Assembly: GCA_945872325.1 (NCBI GenBank)
Contig: CAMBZY010000184.1
Coordinates: forward strand, 1 to 6,636
DNA length: 6,636 bases
Direction: 5' to 3'
Source of the DNA: Candidatus Kuenenia stuttgartensis
Lineage (GTDB): Bacteria; Planctomycetota; Planctomycetia; Isosphaerales; Isosphaeraceae
A program made the translations under genes and the position numbers. Numbering within the stretch: the stretch's first letter is position 1; each line of letters starts with the position of its first letter. Positions 5,789 to 6,636 of this stretch are shown in pieces. The notes under the pieces are model-generated. The model was not told the DNA's origin and ran no database searches. It saw only the letters and a program-made list of their open reading frames with translations.

Positions 5789-6636
5789 ATGATCCGCCGT
5801 CGAACCTTATTACAATCCGCTCTCATGGCTCGATTATTCAGCCAGAATTTATCAGCCAACTCACGGCTTTATCCCAAAATTACGGCCTATGTGGCCTTGG
5901 ACCGCGAATTTTCAGATCCACTGCTCGACCAATTCACCAAAGAAACGCATCTTGAAGTCCGTGCGAAATTTGATGTGGAAAGTACAAAAACCATCGGACT
6001 GGTGAACTCGATCCGCTCCGAATCGGCCCGGCCCCGGGCTGACGTCTTTTGGAATAACGAAATCATCCACACCATCAGGCTTAAAAAAGCCGGCCTCTTA
6101 GAAGAATACACACCGACTTCGGCGGATGAATTCCCCAGCCAGTTTCGCGACCCTGAAGGACACTGGCATGGATTTGCAGCCCGGGCGCGGGTTTTGATCA
6201 TGAATACAAAACTTGTCGCAGAAAAAGATCAGCCGACCTCAATCAACGACCTGACCTTGCCTCAGTGGAGGCACAAGATTGCCATTGCCAAACCGTTCTT
6301 TGGCACCACAGCCACTCATGCGGCAAGTCTTTACGCCACCATGGGCACGGAAAAAGCCGACCAGTTTTTTGCGAACCTCCATCGCAATCAAGTGCAGGTT
6401 CTGGCTGGTAATAAACCAGTGGCTGAAGCAGTGGCCGCCGGACGGATTGCAATCGGCCTCACTGATACGGACGATGCCCTTGTATTAAAGGCTCAGGGAC
6501 ATCCTGTGAAATGGATTTACCCGGATCGCAACGCCGATCAATCCGGCACTCTTTTCATACCTAACACTCTGGCGATGATCAAAAACAGTCCCAATCAAGA
6601 AGGTGCCCAGAGGCTTCTGGACTGGCTTTACAGGCC
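5789..6636 (+). CDS. Extracellular solute-binding protein, iron(III)-type ABC transporter family (partial)
   Basis: The first 282 residues are present; the family is usually about 330-350 long, so most of the gene is here and the C-terminus lies beyond the right edge. It is the periplasmic or exported binding component of an ABC importer. The N-terminus MIRRRTLLQSALMA resembles a Tat or Sec signal (RR-x-L-L), but its hydrophobic core is short and broken by Arg15. Recognisable motifs are ITAYVALDREF (31-41), ADVFWNNEII (84-93), WHGFAARARVLIMNT (126-140), the stretch from PTSINDL to TATHAASLY (149-182, including AIAKPFFGTT), GNKPVAEAVAAG (207-218), GLTDTDDA (223-230) and GTLFIPNTLAMI (253-264). 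FbpA-type iron binders use a tandem tyrosine; none is visible in the region present, so the ligand may not be ferric iron. Membrane and ATPase subunits would be expected downstream but are not in view. Confidence 0.85.
   Translation, partial: MIRRRTLLQSALMARLFSQNLSANSRLYPKITAYVALDREFSDPLLDQFTKETHLEVRAKFDVESTKTIGLVNSIRSESARPRADVFWNNEIIHTIRLKKAGLLEEYTPTSADEFPSQFRDPEGHWHGFAARARVLIMNTKLVAEKDQPTSINDLTLPQWRHKIAIAKPFFGTTATHAASLYATMGTEKADQFFANLHRNQVQVLAGNKPVAEAVAAGRIAIGLTDTDDALVLKAQGHPVKWIYPDRNADQSGTLFIPNTLAMIKNSPNQEGAQRLLDWLYR

Overview
The window reads as ordinary bacterial chromosome with a mid-range GC content. It carries five protein genes: three on the minus strand in the left two thirds and two on the plus strand at the right. 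There are no RNA genes, insertion sequences, CRISPR arrays or phage genes. The mix of a LacD-type aldolase with an extended C-terminus, an acidic YbjN-like protein and a solute-binding protein with GLTDTDDA and GTLFIPNTLA motifs recalls Planctomycetota, possibly a Planctopirus- or Rubinisphaera-like lineage. That placement is an inference from family memory, not a proof.

Layout from left to right. (1) Bases 1-1871, minus: a large GT-C-type membrane glycosyltransferase, cut off at its C-terminus by the window edge. (2) Bases 2032-3282, minus: glgC, ADP-glucose pyrophosphorylase, with an apparent TTG start. (3) Bases 3283-3552: the glgC leader, containing a 28-codon ORF with a near-perfect ribosome binding site, a second short frame whose stop overlaps the glgC start, and a strong intrinsic terminator for the gene upstream. 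(4) Bases 3553-4671, minus: a LacD/YihT-like class I sugar-bisphosphate aldolase in its own transcription unit. (5) Bases 4672-5099: a divergent intergenic region with a candidate plus-strand promoter. (6) Bases 5100-5570, plus: a YbjN-like protein with a poly-acidic tail. (7) Bases 5789-6636, plus: an extracellular solute-binding protein of the iron(III)-type ABC family, truncated at the window edge.

The two central genes both act on sugar phosphates: glgC commits glucose-1-phosphate to glycogen, and the aldolase cleaves or forms a ketose bisphosphate. The terminator between them shows they are not one operon. The GT-C protein next to glgC probably works on an envelope glycan with a lipid-linked donor, so there is no obvious pathway link.

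No clear new multi-gene system is visible. The parts most worth a second look are the glgC leader with its small ORFs, the non-canonical activator-site residues of GlgC, the solute-binding protein without a visible tandem-tyrosine iron motif, and the acidic tail of the YbjN-like protein.
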